Source of the DNA: Caproiciproducens sp. CPB-2
Lineage (GTDB): Bacteria; Bacillota; Clostridia; Oscillospirales; Acutalibacteraceae
Length of the DNA: 64,000 nucleotides
Reading direction: 5' to 3'
Assembly (NCBI RefSeq): GCF_036287215.1
Contig: NZ_CP142860.1
Coordinates: 2,790,001-2,854,000 of the forward strand
Shown here: positions 1-8,983 of the stretch, piece after piece
Numbering within the stretch: position 1 is the first letter of the stretch
Layout of the letters: the number at the start of each line of letters is the position of its first letter
Translations under genes and position numbers: made by a program
The notes under the pieces: generated by a model
Databases searched by the model: none
What the model saw: only the letters and a program-made list of their open reading frames with translations
Told to the model about the DNA's origin: nothing

Positions 1-565
1 ATTTGGAACCGTCGCCGAAATAATCCCGGATCTGTTCCGACAGGTAGTTGACCGAAAGGCAGAACTGATAAAATCCCTGCTTGATAAACTGGTTTAAAAT
101 GGTTTCCAGCACGGGTTTGCCGCCGATTTTCAGCATCGGTTTCGGGCAGCAGTCCGTCAGAGGGCCGAGCCGTTTCCCCTCTCCCCCCGCCATGATCACG
201 ACCCAGTTCTCGTTTCTGGACAATTGAATTAGGTCGTCGATCCACTCGACCCCCACTACCCGGCCCGCGCCGTCCACTACGGGAAGATGCCGGAGCTTAT
301 TGACTTTCAGAATATTCAGGATGCTCGTTTGATCCTTCATTTCGGGAATCGTAACCGGATGGGGGTTCATAATGTCTTCCACCGGGCAGCTCAGCGGAAT
401 ACCCCTCAGGATGCCCCGGCGGATGTCCCCGTCCGTAACCGTACCCAGCAATTTTCCGTCCCGGTCCGTTACCACGGCGATCTGCCGGGAGCTCGCATCG
501 ATGATTTCAATGGCCTTCTGAATTTTTGTATCCGGTGATATTCGTATTTTTTCCCAGTCGTTCAT
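1..565 (-). CDS. ptmE: PtmE-like sugar-1-phosphate nucleotidyltransferase with CBS pair (3' end outside window)
   Basis: The visible 188 residues start at ATG 563-565. Two CBS repeats occupy about residues 8-120, and a nucleotidyltransferase fold starts at about residue 121 with the signature MAGGEGKRLGPLT (125-137) followed by PKPML. CBS plus nucleotidyltransferase in a legionaminic acid cluster matches Campylobacter jejuni PtmE, which makes GDP-glucosamine from glucosamine-1-phosphate and GTP. That would feed the GDP-linked route used by LegB, LegC and LegG. The gene is the last visible member of the operon and runs off the left edge, so the sugar-binding half is not seen. A mannose-1-phosphate guanylyltransferase role cannot be excluded from the N-terminal part alone. 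The gap to legF is about 125 bp. Confidence 0.8.
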   Translation of the reverse strand, partial: MNDWEKIRISPDTKIQKAIEIIDASSRQIAVVTDRDGKLLGTVTDGDIRRGILRGIPLSCPVEDIMNPHPVTIPEMKDQTSILNILKVNKLRHLPVVDGAGRVVGVEWIDDLIQLSRNENWVVIMAGGEGKRLGPLTDCCPKPMLKIGGKPVLETILNQFIKQGFYQFCLSVNYLSEQIRDYFGDGSK

Positions 566-690
566 GGCGTGCCCCTGTCCGTGCAGTATTTTTAATAAAC
601 GGTTGTTCATTATATGCCGGAATCTCTGTTTCCATTATATTTTTCGGGGCATTTTTGGTGACAGGGCCTGTCGTCGGATCTTCCTCCGCC

Positions 691-1440
691 TTACATCCTG
701 CTGACATAGTCGTACAGCTCTTTGAACTCCTCCTGAAAGAAATAGCACGCCAGTATTTCCAGAAGATTGAAGTCGTCCTCGCAGTCAAGGTCCAGCACCG
801 CGGTGTCCCGCATCAGGAAAACATCGAATTTTCCGTCAAGGGGGGACAGCTTCAGCCTGCTGTACAGGCTGTTTCGCCGGTAGCAGTAGATGGACGCGTT
901 CATGTCGTAGACCTTCGGCGCCTGCTGCCGCGCCGTAAAGCCGCCGTCCAGCACCTTCCTCATTTCCCCCTCCCTTTGTTCCACCATATTGAAATAGGGG
1001 TTTCTTCTGGAGGGGACCACGGAGAAAACAACATCCGTATCCGGATTTCTCACGGCTTTCTCCAGCGCGGATTCGATGTCCGCGGTCTTGCGGAAGGGCG
1101 ACGTGATATCCAGATCGACGACATAATCGTACTGTCTTCCGGATTCCTGCTCCATCTCGTGAAGCGAGTACCGGATGGCCGGAAGCTTGGGCGACACATC
1201 CAGGGCAAGCTCCTCCGGCCTTTTGATGCAGATTGGGCCGTAAGGTTCGGCCATTTTCAAAAGCTGGTCGCTGTCGCTGCTGACACAGACGTCCACCGTA
1301 TCAAAACGGTGCTTTCTCTTAAAAAGACAGGCCGCCGCTATGGAATAATCGATCAGCGGTTTCCCGAAAAAGAGCCGCATGTTTTTATTTGGAATTCCTT
1401 TGGAACCGGCTCTGCCGCAGATCGTAATCAGAATGTTCAT
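691..1440 (-). CDS. legF: CMP-legionaminic acid synthase (CMP-NeuAc synthetase family)
   Basis: This 249-residue cytidylyltransferase would activate legionaminic acid with CTP, the last cytosolic step before transfer. The N-terminus carries the family signature ICGRAGSKGIPNKN (about residues 7-20), which binds CTP, followed by the typical DLDITSPFR segment. I chose ATG 1438-1440 because it has an ideal AAAGGAGG site and overlaps the stop of the upstream gene in an ATGA arrangement; a longer reading to 1515 lacks such support. NeuA and PseF are close relatives, but the LegB-type dehydratase in the same operon favours the legionaminic assignment. Confidence 0.87.
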   Translation of the reverse strand: MNILITICGRAGSKGIPNKNMRLFFGKPLIDYSIAAACLFKRKHRFDTVDVCVSSDSDQLLKMAEPYGPICIKRPEELALDVSPKLPAIRYSLHEMEQESGRQYDYVVDLDITSPFRKTADIESALEKAVRNPDTDVVFSVVPSRRNPYFNMVEQREGEMRKVLDGGFTARQQAPKVYDMNASIYCYRRNSLYSRLKLSPLDGKFDVFLMRDTAVLDLDCEDDFNLLEILACYFFQEEFKELYDYVSRM

Positions 1441-2372
1441 GGGACCTCCTTTCCCAAAGCAATATTTAAAATTGCCTGACAGCGGCGAAGATTGCTGTAC
1501 GGAATTCTGTCGCAAATATGATCGATAAAAAAGCGCATTTCCCTGAGATAGCTTTCATTTTCCTCTTCCTCAAAGCGGAGCCGTTCCCTGCCGTCCGTAA
1601 ACGAGACGGTGTTCGCCAAAAGATCGCCGGTAATGGTGCCGGTTTCGGTAAAAAGCTCTATTTCGCGCCTCGGCACCCTGCCGAAATAGTCCAGATGCAC
1701 CTCGACCGCTTTATCCGGGTACCGGGCAAGGTAGACCGCCAGGTCCCCGCTATTGATTTCAAGGCGCGAATATTTCCCCAAAACACTGGAAACCGTTTGC
1801 GGAAAGCCAAACAGGGCGACCAGATAATCCCACTCATGAATCAGGTCCAGCGCGACGCCGCCGCCCAGCTCCTTTTTTGCGCTGTACACCAGCCGGTAGT
1901 CGGTGCCCGGCCGCCAGTCCGGCAGATAGCTGGAACAGATGACCCGGACGCTGTAAACCTGTTCTCCGGGTAAAATTTCCCCAAGCTTTTGAATCACGGG
2001 CGAAAACCGCAGCGGCCCCGCGACATAATACACGCCCTGGGGGTTCAGGTGCAGGGCTTCCAGCCGGTAATCCCCGCCGTCAAACAGCGGCTTCTCAATG
2101 AACAGATGCTTTGCTCTGCCCGCCATTGCCCGGATTGCGGCATAATGCAGGCTGGTGGGGTTGGTGATGAAGGCGATGTCATAATCGCTGTCGAGCTCCT
2201 CTTCCCCAAAAAGCTGTCCGGCGAGAAGCGCTTCCGTTTCCCGGTCCAGCGCCGCGCCGGTTTTTCTCAGCGCGTAGATTTCCAGCGGGAGGTTCCGCCC
2301 GCGGGCAACGGCGGTCAAATTCCAGAGGTGCCGTTTTCCTATGGAACCCAGCCCGCAGAAGCAGACCTTCAA
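1437..2372 (-). CDS. Gfo/Idh/MocA-family NAD(P)-dependent oxidoreductase (first of two)
   Basis: The 311-residue product opens with a Rossmann GLGSIGKRH motif and has the EKPL segment (about residue 93) that carries the conserved lysine of the Gfo/Idh family. A C-terminal alpha/beta domain follows. The start is TTG (2370-2372) behind GAGGGG, overlapping the previous stop. It lies between the second oxidoreductase and legF, so it probably modifies a nonulosonic acid or supplies a precursor sugar. Such oxidoreductases occur beside legionaminic loci in other bacteria, but I cannot assign the substrate. Confidence 0.85.
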   Translation of the reverse strand: MKVCFCGLGSIGKRHLWNLTAVARGRNLPLEIYALRKTGAALDRETEALLAGQLFGEEELDSDYDIAFITNPTSLHYAAIRAMAGRAKHLFIEKPLFDGGDYRLEALHLNPQGVYYVAGPLRFSPVIQKLGEILPGEQVYSVRVICSSYLPDWRPGTDYRLVYSAKKELGGGVALDLIHEWDYLVALFGFPQTVSSVLGKYSRLEINSGDLAVYLARYPDKAVEVHLDYFGRVPRREIELFTETGTITGDLLANTVSFTDGRERLRFEEEENESYLREMRFFIDHICDRIPYSNLRRCQAILNIALGKEVP

Positions 2373-3358
2373 GGCCCTGTCCCCTCGATTCTGTCGATCA
2401 GCCGCAGGGTTTTCCGGTCCTCCTCAAAGGTATACCGTTCCCTGTTTTTTCCGCCGGTTATTTTATCGACAAATACCCTGAGCTCCTTCAGATAAGCGTT
2501 TTCCGTGATCGTCTCCGCATACTTTTCATCCCTGAGCACGCTGGAGCAGGTCTCTATTTTCTCCGTCCTTTTTTCCTCTATATTATATTGATACAGGCTA
2601 TCCGGCGTTCCGTCCCAGGTAAGGTGCAGCTTTTCCGAATAGACCAGAAGGTTCCGTTCCGCTTTTCTGGAGACGACATCCACGATCCAGATGCCCTTGT
2701 TCCCGTTTCGATGTTCCAGCACAACAAAATAATTATCGGGGTACCCGAGCTCCAGCGAGGAGAGATGGTCTTTGAAAACCGTAACCCGCCTTATCTTCCC
2801 AAAGGTATGCAGAATCCACGGCAGTTCAATCGCAAAAATCTCCCGGCAGGCGCTGGTTCGCGGGTCGCTCACGAAAAAATCGCGGTAGTTTTCCCACGGA
2901 TGCCAATCCGGCAGGTACTGGCCGACATGGTACCGGTAATTCACCCTTTCCGGCTGCTTCAGAACACAGTCCCTGATCTTTTCGATCTCCCCCCGGTAAA
3001 GCAGGGTGGAGGATAAAAACAGTTTGACCCGGTGCTCTTTTGCGGCCTGCAAAATCTCCTCATACCGGTCCGAAAGCAAATTGATTTCACTGAAAATGTG
3101 CAGTCCCTTTTTCACGCAGTCCAGAATGACGGCGCTGTGGCCGGCCGGGGGAGTGCAGATTAGAGCGGCGTACGGCTTTTCCCGTTCGGCCGCCGTGGAA
3201 GCGTCCGCGTAAACGGGAATGCCGAAAAGCGCCTGGGCCTGGGCTCTTCTCTCTTCCCGGATGTCGGCCCCGCATACCGTGATGCCGTCAAAGTGGTTTA
3301 AGAGCAGTCCAATCCTCCTTCTGCCCATGGAGCCCAGACCAATCACCAGAAGCTTCAT
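2369..3358 (-). CDS. Gfo/Idh/MocA-family NAD(P)-dependent oxidoreductase (second of two)
   Basis: The 329-residue product starts at ATG 3356-3358 behind AGGAAA and opens with the nucleotide-binding GLGSMGRRR motif. It resembles its downstream neighbour in overall plan and in segments such as YLPDWHPWENY (YLPDWRPGTDY in the neighbour), suggesting an old duplication. The usual EKP lysine motif is replaced here by SEINL at the equivalent place, so the catalytic lysine may be missing and the two proteins might work as an unequal pair. It lies 43 bp downstream of legI. Substrate unknown. Confidence 0.82.
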   Translation of the reverse strand: MKLLVIGLGSMGRRRIGLLLNHFDGITVCGADIREERRAQAQALFGIPVYADASTAAEREKPYAALICTPPAGHSAVILDCVKKGLHIFSEINLLSDRYEEILQAAKEHRVKLFLSSTLLYRGEIEKIRDCVLKQPERVNYRYHVGQYLPDWHPWENYRDFFVSDPRTSACREIFAIELPWILHTFGKIRRVTVFKDHLSSLELGYPDNYFVVLEHRNGNKGIWIVDVVSRKAERNLLVYSEKLHLTWDGTPDSLYQYNIEEKRTEKIETCSSVLRDEKYAETITENAYLKELRVFVDKITGGKNRERYTFEEDRKTLRLIDRIEGTGP

Positions 3359-3401
3359 CGCAAATTTCCTTTCCGAATACGGCCGTAAAATCCGCTCCCG
3401 C

Positions 3402-4400
3402 CTAAAACTCAATCTCTTCGTCTTCCTCAAAATTCCGGACGGCCTTCGCTCCCAGAACATCATACCAGCGCATCGGCGAAATCCCCGTCCCCGGCCTTTT
3501 CGCCGTGATATTGTCCCCGGTAAACACCTCTCCCTTGAAAATCTTGCGGGAAGCGACGATGCTCTTTCTGACGATGCCGCGGTTCTCCCTCTCGGAATCC
3601 GTCACATGCTTTTCCCCGCTGCCGAGCGCCTGCTCGATATTGCGGATGTCCCTGACCATCCTGCAAAGCTCATCCGGCTCAATGCTCGCCCGGTGGTCGG
3701 GGCCCTCCATCCCGCGGCTCAGCGTGAAATGCTTTTCGATGACCCGGGCCCCGAGCGCCGCGGCGGCAATGGGAACCTCGATTCCCTGCGAATGGTCCGA
3801 CAGTCCCACCGGCAGCCCCAGCTGTTCTTTCAGGGTCTGCATGGCGCGCAGGTTTACGTCCCTCATGGGCGTCGGATACTGCGTGTTGCAGTGCAGCACC
3901 GTAATATCTTTTTTCGCGTTCCTTTGCAGGACGGAGACGGCGTCCCGGATTTCCCAGAGCTCGCTTATGCCGGTCGACAGAAAAACAGAGCCGGGCAGCC
4001 CGGCGATGGTTTCCAGCAGCGGCAGATTCGTGATCTCGCCCGAAGGGATCTTGAGGATTTTTATGCCCAGGGAGGATAAAAACCGGGCGCTTTCCGTGTC
4101 AAACGGAGTGGACAAAAAACCAATCCCCGCCGCGTCGCAGTGGTCCTTGAGCCGCCGGAAATCCTCAAAGGGCAGTTCCAGCTTTCTGACCATGTCCAGC
4201 ATGGATTCTTCCGGGCCGGTGGTCTCTTTCTGATACGCCGCCTTCTTTGCGTATTTTGATATGATCGCTTCGCTTTTCCAGGTCTGGAATTTTACATAGT
4301 CCGCCCCGGCCTCCGCGGCGGCGTCAATCAGCCGGCAGGCCAGATCGATTCTGCCGTTATGGTTCACGCCCGCTTCCGCCACGATCAGTGTTTTTTTCAT
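3402..4400 (-). CDS. legI: N,N'-diacetyllegionaminate synthase (NeuB family)
   Basis: The 332-residue enzyme would condense 2,4-diacetamido-2,4,6-trideoxymannose with phosphoenolpyruvate to form legionaminic acid. The NeuB barrel begins with AEAGVNHNG (about residues 8-16) and includes VKFQTWK and a GLSDHSQG motif. The C-terminal 60 residues form a SAF/antifreeze-like domain (KRPGTGISP), as expected for the family, and the length is normal. The start is ATG 4398-4400, 14 bp after the acyltransferase gene. Paralogues NeuB and PseI differ in substrate; the assignment rests on neighbours. Confidence 0.88.
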   Translation of the reverse strand: MKKTLIVAEAGVNHNGRIDLACRLIDAAAEAGADYVKFQTWKSEAIISKYAKKAAYQKETTGPEESMLDMVRKLELPFEDFRRLKDHCDAAGIGFLSTPFDTESARFLSSLGIKILKIPSGEITNLPLLETIAGLPGSVFLSTGISELWEIRDAVSVLQRNAKKDITVLHCNTQYPTPMRDVNLRAMQTLKEQLGLPVGLSDHSQGIEVPIAAAALGARVIEKHFTLSRGMEGPDHRASIEPDELCRMVRDIRNIEQALGSGEKHVTDSERENRGIVRKSIVASRKIFKGEVFTGDNITAKRPGTGISPMRWYDVLGAKAVRNFEEDEEIEF

Positions 4401-4414
4401 TTGCCCTGCCCCCG

Positions 4415-5476
4415 TTACGCCCGGTACTGGATCAGTCGGCCGTTGTCCGGGCGGAAGTCTTTGTCCGAAGCCGCGCGGATATCCAGCAGCTCCCGATAGG
4501 CTTCTTCCCAAAAAATATTCCGCCCGATATAAAAATCCGCCAGGCCTTTTTTATGAAAGGATCTCTTGAATAGAAACAGGCTGTCCTGCGCCTCTACACC
4601 GCCGCCGAGGTGAAACTGCCGGTATCCGTTTTCAGCCCCCCAGCACGCCGCCGTGTAAAGCAGCAGGTTATTGGGCGACAAAGAAAGGGAGTCCCTCTGC
4701 GCCGCGGAAAGATGATAGTGCATCCGTCCGTTGCAGCACAGGATGATTGCGGAACAGATGGTTTCACCGTCCAGTACCGCGTAAAACAGGCGGCAGCAGT
4801 CGGCCATATTGGTAAAAAAATCGTTGAAGAATTCCTCGCTGAAATAATAATAGCCGGCGGCATTCCTTCTGTGCATGGTATCGTAATACAGCCGGACAAA
4901 GGTCCGCCGCGCTTCCTCATTTTGGCCGTTTTCAATCCGGATATGATTTTTCAGCGCTTTACGAACAGCGCCCCGGCACCTCGATTCCAGATTGGCGTCG
5001 ATGACGGCCTTATCGGAAGTATCGATGAAAACGGTCTGCCTGTTTTTCCACAGCTCGCAGCTTCCCTCAAAAATCCTGTGATTCTGAAGGAGAGGGTGGA
5101 AACGGATGAACTGCGACACGATCCGGGCCGAGCGGCAGTAATCCTTGAGCTGCCTGAAAAAATCCCCGACCTCCCGCCCGTCAAAGCCGTCTGTCAGCGG
5201 ACCGCCGTAGCCGTAGGGCGTCGACCAGTCAAAGTACCGCCCCTGCTCCAGAATTTGGCCGTAAGGGGGAGACCCGGCGATATCCCTCTGCTGCACAACG
5301 TAGCAAAGCCGCATCTTTTCCCCGCGATAAGAAAGCAGAAGCGGATCGCCGTCCCCCGTATAGCGGAAAGCGGAAACATATCCGCTGAGATAGTACACGT
5401 CGTACCGGGGGAACGAACGGACGATTGCGTCCCAGTTTTCCCGCTTTTCAAAAGGAATGATCTCAAGAGTCCCCAT
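4415..5476 (-). CDS. FemAB/GNAT-like acyltransferase in the legionaminate operon
   Basis: The 353-residue protein has a tandem GNAT layout like FemAB or the BioF2-like acetyltransferase group: an N-terminal half, then a C-terminal half with RCRGAVRKALK, a GETICSAIILC strand, LSPNNLLLY and the HLGGGVEAQDSLFLFKRSF end seen in that family. It starts at ATG 5474-5476 behind GGGAGG and overlaps the legG stop by 14 bp. No LegH-type N-acetyltransferase is visible, so this protein may add the 4-N-acyl group or decorate the finished sugar. That role is an inference from position; peptidoglycan-type aminoacyl transfer is the alternative. Confidence 0.72.
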   Translation of the reverse strand: MGTLEIIPFEKRENWDAIVRSFPRYDVYYLSGYVSAFRYTGDGDPLLLSYRGEKMRLCYVVQQRDIAGSPPYGQILEQGRYFDWSTPYGYGGPLTDGFDGREVGDFFRQLKDYCRSARIVSQFIRFHPLLQNHRIFEGSCELWKNRQTVFIDTSDKAVIDANLESRCRGAVRKALKNHIRIENGQNEEARRTFVRLYYDTMHRRNAAGYYYFSEEFFNDFFTNMADCCRLFYAVLDGETICSAIILCCNGRMHYHLSAAQRDSLSLSPNNLLLYTAACWGAENGYRQFHLGGGVEAQDSLFLFKRSFHKKGLADFYIGRNIFWEEAYRELLDIRAASDKDFRPDNGRLIQYRA

Positions 5477-6686
5477 TGTTTCCTCCCAGTCCGGAAAGCC
5501 CGGATTCCCCGTGCCGGATTTCCGCACACCCCGCCTGATAGAAATGCTTTTTCAGCAGGCGCAGATAATCCGGAACGGACCGGAGCGCTCCGGCGATTTT
5601 TTGCGCGCTGCCGCCCATGCCGTACGGATTGACCGCGTCCGAGCAGTTTTTTGTAAACGCGGCCCGAACCGCTTTCTCTATTTCTTGCCTTTTCGCAGCG
5701 CAGTGAATAACGGAAGAAGCAAAAAGCCTGCCCTTTTGACGGTCGCCGATGTCGACCGTCGGTTTATGAAAGGATGGGACCTCGTAAATCCCGCTGGAGG
5801 AGTTTCCCACCACCGCGTCCGCCTGGGCGATCAGGCTGAAATAGCGCGGCTGCCCCAGGGACGGAAACACGGCGGCATTCGGATGGCAGGCCGCAAAACT
5901 GTCCAGCAGGCGGATGATTTCCCGCCCCTGCGGGTCGGCGTTCGGCTTTGTGAAGATCAGCCCCACGTCGGGGCCGAGGCTGTGCAGGGCCGCCGCCAGC
6001 TCCCGGAACTGCTCCCCGGAGCTTTCGGCGTCCAGCGTGACGGGGTGAAACGTAATCAGCAGATTCCTTTTTAGAAACCGGAAGGGAAGCGACTTTTCCA
6101 GCTCAGCGCGGCTCATTTTGGGCAGGGAAAGAATCCGGTCGATTCCAAGGCTGCCGACATTGTAAATACGGGACGGGTCCTCGCCCAGCTGCCTGACCCT
6201 CCGATCAGCTTCTTCGTTGGTTACAAAATGAAGCTGGGACATCTTTGTAATACTGTGCCGGATGGCCTCGTCAAAGGCGCCCTCCGTCGTATCCCCCCCG
6301 CCGATATGGGCGATGGGGATTTTCGCGAAGAGCGCGGCCTGGGCCGCCGCCAGCATTTCGTAGCGGTCGCCCGTCGCCACCAACAGGTCTGGCTTCAGCT
6401 CCGAGAAAGCGTCCGCGAAGCCGATCACGCCGAGCCCCACGGACTTGGCGATTCCCGCCGGGGTATCGCTCGACAGAAGCGTCTCCACCTTTTTATCGAT
6501 GGAAAAGCCGTCCTCCTCAATTTCCCGGTATGTCAGCCCGAATTCCGGCGACAGGTGCATTCCCGTCGCGATTAGCTGCACCTGAAATTCCGGCGCTTGT
6601 TCCAGTTCCTTTAAAAGGGGATTCAGCAGCCCGTATTCCGCCCGCGTCCCCGTAACAATGCAGATTCGGCGCACGGCGGCGCTCAT
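5463..6686 (-). CDS. legG: NDP-sugar 2-epimerase (hydrolysing), LegG/NeuC family
   Basis: The 407-residue enzyme should release 2,4-diacetamido-2,4,6-trideoxymannose from its nucleotide carrier while inverting C2. Family hallmarks are TGTRAEYGLLNPLL near the N-terminus, a GDRYEM motif, HIGGGDTTEG, and the GNSSSGIYEVP nucleotide-binding loop near residue 300. Start ATG 6684-6686 overlaps the legC stop as ATGA. UDP-GlcNAc-specific NeuC has the same fold; the surrounding legB and legC support LegG. The presence of a PtmE-type gene suggests a GDP-linked rather than UDP-linked substrate. Confidence 0.88.
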   Translation of the reverse strand: MSAAVRRICIVTGTRAEYGLLNPLLKELEQAPEFQVQLIATGMHLSPEFGLTYREIEEDGFSIDKKVETLLSSDTPAGIAKSVGLGVIGFADAFSELKPDLLVATGDRYEMLAAAQAALFAKIPIAHIGGGDTTEGAFDEAIRHSITKMSQLHFVTNEEADRRVRQLGEDPSRIYNVGSLGIDRILSLPKMSRAELEKSLPFRFLKRNLLITFHPVTLDAESSGEQFRELAAALHSLGPDVGLIFTKPNADPQGREIIRLLDSFAACHPNAAVFPSLGQPRYFSLIAQADAVVGNSSSGIYEVPSFHKPTVDIGDRQKGRLFASSVIHCAAKRQEIEKAVRAAFTKNCSDAVNPYGMGGSAQKIAGALRSVPDYLRLLKKHFYQAGCAEIRHGESGLSGLGGNNGDS

Positions 6687-7867
6687 GGGCTTTCCCCCAG
6701 ACGGGCGCTGCTGGGAACGTTGATGATCCGCTGTTCCAGGCTTTCCGCCGCGGACAAATCCATATGGGGACAGTCCTGAAACATCGGTAATTCACTCATT
6801 AAAGTCCAGGCCGGGCGGGTCAGGATTCCCTGCCGGTTGGTTTCGGAAAGGATACGGTCGCGAAGGGCCATATCCTCCCGGTCAAGAAGCAGGGCGTTCA
6901 GCCAGTAATTGCTCTTCGCGTAGGACGGTTCGCGGAAAAAGGCAATCCCGGGGACATCCGAGAAAGCCTGCCGGTATTTTTCGGCAAGCGCCCGTTTCTT
7001 TCGGATAAACCCGTCCAGCTGCTCCAACTGGGCGCATCCGAGCGCGGCGTTGATGTTCGGCATCCGGAAATTATACCCGACGCAGTCATGGAGAAAAGCC
7101 CACCGGTGTGGCAGCTTTGCGGTGGTGCTGATATGTTTGGCCAGTTTGGAGAGTTCTTCGTCGTTCGTCAGGACGGCCCCGCCCCCGCCGGTGGTGACGA
7201 TTTTATTGCCGTTGAAGCTGAGGGAGGAAAGCTTTCCGAAATTTCCGGTGTGGACGCCCTGATAATAGGAGCCCAGGGACTCCGCGGCGTCTTCGATCAG
7301 CTCCAGCCGGTATTTTTTACACACCTCTGAAAGCGGGTCAAGGTCGGCGGGATGGCCGAACGTATGCACGGCGATCACGGCCCGGATCGGCCGTCCGGTG
7401 ATCCGGTTGCGGCAGCAGCCGTCCTTCTGGCCGGTTGTTTTCGCAAGATAGGCGTCCAGCTTCGCGGGGTCGGCCCCCAGCGTATCCGGATCGCTGTCTA
7501 TAAAATGAGGGATGGCCCCGCAGTAGCACACCGCGTTCGCCGTGGCGACAAAGGTCAGCGCGGGGACAAGCACCTCGTCGTCCCGCCCGATCCCTGCCAG
7601 CCTGAGGCACAGATACAGAGCGGCCGTCCCGTTGACCACCGCCACGGCGCGCCTCACTCCCGTGAACTGGGCGAGCCGCTCTTCAAACCGGTCCACATAG
7701 CTTCCCGCGGACGACACAAAGCCCGAGTCGAGGCAGTCCCGCACATACTCCCATTCCCTGCCGCGAAAGCAGGGCTCGTGCAGCGGAACGGGCTTCTCCG
7801 CCCCGTCCAGCACTTTTTTCAGCGCGGAAAGGATCGCCGAAAGGTCCTCGTTTTTTGCCGTACTCAT
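6683..7867 (-). CDS. legC: PLP-dependent sugar 4-aminotransferase (DegT/DnrJ/EryC1 family)
   Basis: The 394-residue product transfers an amino group to C4 of the 4-keto sugar made by LegB. The family signature is clear: SGFVSSAGSYVDRFE near the N-terminus, NGTAAL, EDAAESLGS, and the PLP lysine in SFNGNKIVTTGGGG. Its start, ATG 7865-7867, overlaps the legB stop (ATGA), showing translational coupling. Length is normal for LegC, which is slightly longer than typical DegT enzymes. PseC is the main alternative, but PseC pairs with a PseB dehydratase rather than the LegB-type one found here. Confidence 0.87.
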   Translation of the reverse strand: MSTAKNEDLSAILSALKKVLDGAEKPVPLHEPCFRGREWEYVRDCLDSGFVSSAGSYVDRFEERLAQFTGVRRAVAVVNGTAALYLCLRLAGIGRDDEVLVPALTFVATANAVCYCGAIPHFIDSDPDTLGADPAKLDAYLAKTTGQKDGCCRNRITGRPIRAVIAVHTFGHPADLDPLSEVCKKYRLELIEDAAESLGSYYQGVHTGNFGKLSSLSFNGNKIVTTGGGGAVLTNDEELSKLAKHISTTAKLPHRWAFLHDCVGYNFRMPNINAALGCAQLEQLDGFIRKKRALAEKYRQAFSDVPGIAFFREPSYAKSNYWLNALLLDREDMALRDRILSETNRQGILTRPAWTLMSELPMFQDCPHMDLSAAESLEQRIINVPSSARLGESP

Positions 7868-8874
7868 AGATTATACCTGTCGGTCTTATACAGCTTCAGA
7901 TGTTCGGGATCGCTGAACCATTCCGCGGTCTCTTTCAGTCCCCGTTTCAGCCCCTCCCTGCCCGCGTACTCCGGCTTCCAGCCGAACAGCCCGGCTGCTT
8001 TGGCGGTATCCGCGCAAAGGCGCTCCACCTCGCTTTTTTGTGGGCGCACCCGCTCGGGGTCGGTTTCTATTTCGATTTCGGCCCCCATCACCTCCGCGAT
8101 GAGCCGCGCCGTTTCCCCTATGGAAACCTCGTAGCTGCTGCCGATATTGACGACCTCGCCGACCGTCGCGTCGCACTCGGCGGCTTCTGTCAATCCCCGC
8201 ACCGTGTCCCGGACATAATTGAAATCCCGGGTGGGGGTCAGGGAGCCGAGGCGGATTTTCCGTTTGCCCGCGGCGATCTGGGTGATGACGGTCGGGATGA
8301 CCGCCCGGGCCGACTGTCTGGGTCCGTAGGTGTTGAACAGACGGACGACGGCGACCGGCGTGTGAAAGGAATCATAAAAAGAAAGAGCCAGCTGGTCGGC
8401 TCCGGTCTTTGACGCGGCGTAGGGGGACTGCGCGTGCAAAGGATGGGTTTCCGGTATGGGAACCGCCCGGGCCGTCCCGTAGACCTCGCTGGTCGACGTG
8501 TGGATGATTTTTTCCGTCCCGAGCTCCCGCGCCGCCTGCAAAACGTGAAAGGTCCCCTTTATATTCGTGTCAATATATGCACCGGGAGAATAATATGAAT
8601 AAGGGATCGCTACCAAAGCGGCCAGGTGAAAAACAACGTCGCAGCCTTCCATTGCCTGTTTCACCCGGTAAGGATCCCTGATGTCCCCTTCCAGCACTTC
8701 CAGACTGCTTTTAATCTCAGCCGGGGACTGGTCGAGCCAGCCCCAGGAGTTAAACGAATTGTAACAGACAAAGGCGCGGACACAGGTTCCTTTTCTGACC
8801 AGACCTTCCGTCAGGTGGGAACCGATAAAACCGTCCGCGCCGGTAACCAGAATTCTTTTCCCATTGAAGTTCAT
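7864..8874 (-). CDS. legB: NDP-N-acetylglucosamine 4,6-dehydratase, LegB type
   Basis: This is the first gene of the operon and the first committed step. The 336-residue short-chain dehydrogenase fold has [11 protein letters not shown] at residues 12-22 for NAD binding, a STSEVYG motif, and the catalytic YAASK pair. The segment [11 protein letters not shown] is characteristic of the LegB branch rather than PseB. Start ATG 8872-8874 follows AGGAGG. The 109-bp gap to the divergent DUF4183 gene should hold its promoter, but I see no strong sigma-A match there. Confidence 0.88.
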   Translation of the reverse strand: MNFNGKRILVTGADGFIGSHLTEGLVRKGTCVRAFVCYNSFNSWGWLDQSPAEIKSSLEVLEGDIRDPYRVKQAMEGCDVVFHLAALVAIPYSYYSPGAYIDTNIKGTFHVLQAARELGTEKIIHTSTSEVYGTARAVPIPETHPLHAQSPYAASKTGADQLALSFYDSFHTPVAVVRLFNTYGPRQSARAVIPTVITQIAAGKRKIRLGSLTPTRDFNYVRDTVRGLTEAAECDATVGEVVNIGSSYEVSIGETARLIAEVMGAEIEIETDPERVRPQKSEVERLCADTAKAAGLFGWKPEYAGREGLKRGLKETAEWFSDPEHLKLYKTDRYNL

Positions 8875-8983
8875 CTTATTCCTCCTGACAAAGTTACCGC
8901 TATTCTATAATATATTCCGCCACATAAAAAATAGAAGTAATTCCCCTGGAGAATGTCGGCGTTTGCAAAATGGAGTGAATCCT

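Noticed and set aside
526..1479. A 317-codon plus-strand ORF over legF
   Set aside because: Antisense shadow of the legF frame; the minus strand has the CMP-synthetase signature and a perfect ribosome site.
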